Source: Cyclobacteriaceae bacterium
GTDB taxonomy: Bacteria > Bacteroidota > Bacteroidia > Cytophagales > Cyclobacteriaceae
Direction of reading: 5' to 3'
Length of the DNA stretch: 7,040 bases
Assembly (NCBI GenBank): GCA_947458795.1
Contig: CANHCD010000107.1
Coordinates: forward strand, 1-7,040
Part shown: piece after piece, positions 6,283 to 7,040 of the stretch
Layout: every line of letters starts with the position of its first letter
Numbering within the stretch: the first letter of the stretch is position 1
Notes under the pieces: model-generated
The model's input: the letters and a program-made list of their open reading frames with translations, nothing else
What the model was told of the DNA's origin: nothing
Database searches by the model: none
Program-made: the position numbers and the translations under genes

Positions 6283-7040
6283 TTTTCGGCGAAGCCAACA
6301 CCTGCTGCAAATCTAGCCTTAGCATAGGCAATTTGAAGTCTCGAAGAAAGCTCATTCAAGGTGACTCTAGCGTCAAAAACCGCAACTTCGCGCGCATTGA
6401 CCAAAAACAAACTGCTTTCTCCAATTTCAAAACGGCGGGTTTCGCCGGTAAGTAAGGCTTCCAAGCTCTTTACATTTTCTGCAAGCGTACGCACTTGCTT
6501 GTTTAATACGTTCCAAGAATTGAGCTCAGCCTCCAGTTTTGTTCGGAGCTGCTGCTCCTTCAAGTTTCTTCCTGTCTGTTTGATTTCTAGTTTGGCAATG
6601 GTACTACCCAGCTCACCACGCGTCCTCCGTAAAAACAAAGGCGTATAGACCGTCACCCCCCATTTGTAGTTGTTCTCAAAAAGAGGTGAAGGGCGAGCGT
6701 CAGCAAGGTTCTCAGTTAGGAAATTATACTTCAACTTGACCACAGGAAGTAATTCCTGGGTTCGCAAGCGCTTTTCCACGTTCAAACTTGCCAAATCAAA
6801 ATCTGTCAGTAGCAATTCTGGATGCCTACCCACCAAAGTCCTCAATTCCTCTGCCTCAGGTGCAGGGTTAAGGAATTGGGATAGCGCCTGAGGAATAATG
6901 GCCGAATCAAGCAGCATGGGTTCCCCTGAATCATTCCACAAATAGGTATTGAGCACTTGTGTGTTTTCGAAAAACGTAATGTCTGCAAGCTGCAATCGGT
7001 ATTGTCTGTTCAACAATTGGGACAAGGCCTCGACGGTGTC
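6279..7040 (-). CDS. TolC-family outer-membrane efflux protein (partial, C-terminal 253 residues)
   Basis: C-terminal part of an outer-membrane channel of the TolC family, the exit duct of efflux or type I secretion systems. The frame stays open to the right edge, so the true start, signal peptide and first repeat lie outside. A TTG codon at 7025 should not be taken as the start, because five in-frame sense codons precede it. In the visible residues, Leu-Pro-Val-Val-Lys-Leu-Lys-Tyr (97-104) and Lys-Trp-Gly-Val-Thr-Val-Tyr-Thr-Pro-Leu-Phe (126-136) are beta-barrel segments. A long amphipathic helical stretch (about 145-240) carries Gly-Glu-Ser-Ser-Leu-Phe-Leu-Val-Asn-Ala-Arg-Glu (207-218), a highly characteristic TolC-family motif. 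Its partners and substrate cannot be told from this fragment. It is probably unrelated to the uronate genes and marks the end of that locus. Confidence 0.9.
   Translation of the reverse strand, partial: DTVEALSQLLNRQYRLQLADITFFENTQVLNTYLWNDSGEPMLLDSAIIPQALSQFLNPAPEAEELRTLVGRHPELLLTDFDLASLNVEKRLRTQELLPVVKLKYNFLTENLADARPSPLFENNYKWGVTVYTPLFLRRTRGELGSTIAKLEIKQTGRNLKEQQLRTKLEAELNSWNVLNKQVRTLAENVKSLEALLTGETRRFEIGESSLFLVNAREVAVFDARVTLNELSSRLQIAYAKARFAAGVGFAEN

Noticed and set aside
6361..6891. Two + strand frames (95 and 73 codons) opposite the TolC-family gene
   Set aside because: Both are Ser/Lys/Arg-rich shadows of the coiled-coil-coding region of the TolC-family gene.
7023..7025. TTG as the start codon of the TolC-family gene
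   Set aside because: The frame continues open to the window edge, and the sequence after the TTG begins in the middle of the TolC fold without a signal peptide.
1..7040. Mobile element, CRISPR array, phage or defence system
   Set aside because: No transposase, integrase, repeat array, tRNA junction or toxin-antitoxin pair is visible; all long frames are explained by metabolic, transport or efflux genes.

Overview
The window looks like a piece of a Bacteroidota chromosome, most likely a marine or environmental Cytophagales-type bacterium (inferred). The signs are moderate GC, AT-rich leaders without clear Shine-Dalgarno sequences, a TRAP substrate-binding protein made as a lipoprotein, and altronate dehydratase and KDPG aldolase variants that differ from the enterobacterial forms. 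Coding density is very high and no gap between genes exceeds 50 bases.

Layout. Positions 1-2924 form a leftward operon in the order kdgK, eda, dctP, dctQ. Every junction overlaps by 1 or 4 bases, and dctQ runs off the left edge. A 49-base divergent gap separates kdgK from uxaA (altronate dehydratase, rightward, 2974-4602). A small DUF1330 gene (4647-4931, leftward) follows, then a 40-base divergent gap, then uxaB (tagaturonate reductase, rightward, 4972-6282). The right end (6279-7040) is the C-terminal part of a leftward TolC-family outer-membrane gene. It meets uxaB tail to tail with a 4-base overlap and probably marks the edge of the catabolic locus.

How the genes work together. This is a D-galacturonate catabolic locus (isomerase branch). 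The TRAP transporter (DctP plus DctQ, with DctM expected beyond the left edge) imports an acidic sugar. UxaB reduces tagaturonate to altronate. UxaA dehydrates altronate to 2-keto-3-deoxygluconate (KDG). KdgK phosphorylates KDG, and Eda cleaves KDPG to pyruvate and glyceraldehyde 3-phosphate. The uronate isomerase (UxaC), DctM and a regulator are not in the window. The TRAP substrate is inferred from this neighbourhood.

I see no new defence, mobile or RNA system. There is no tRNA, rRNA, CRISPR array, insertion sequence or convincing terminator. The least explained items are the DUF1330 gene inserted on the opposite strand, an AT-rich element shared at the same distance before uxaA and uxaB, and the family-specific variation in UxaA and Eda.
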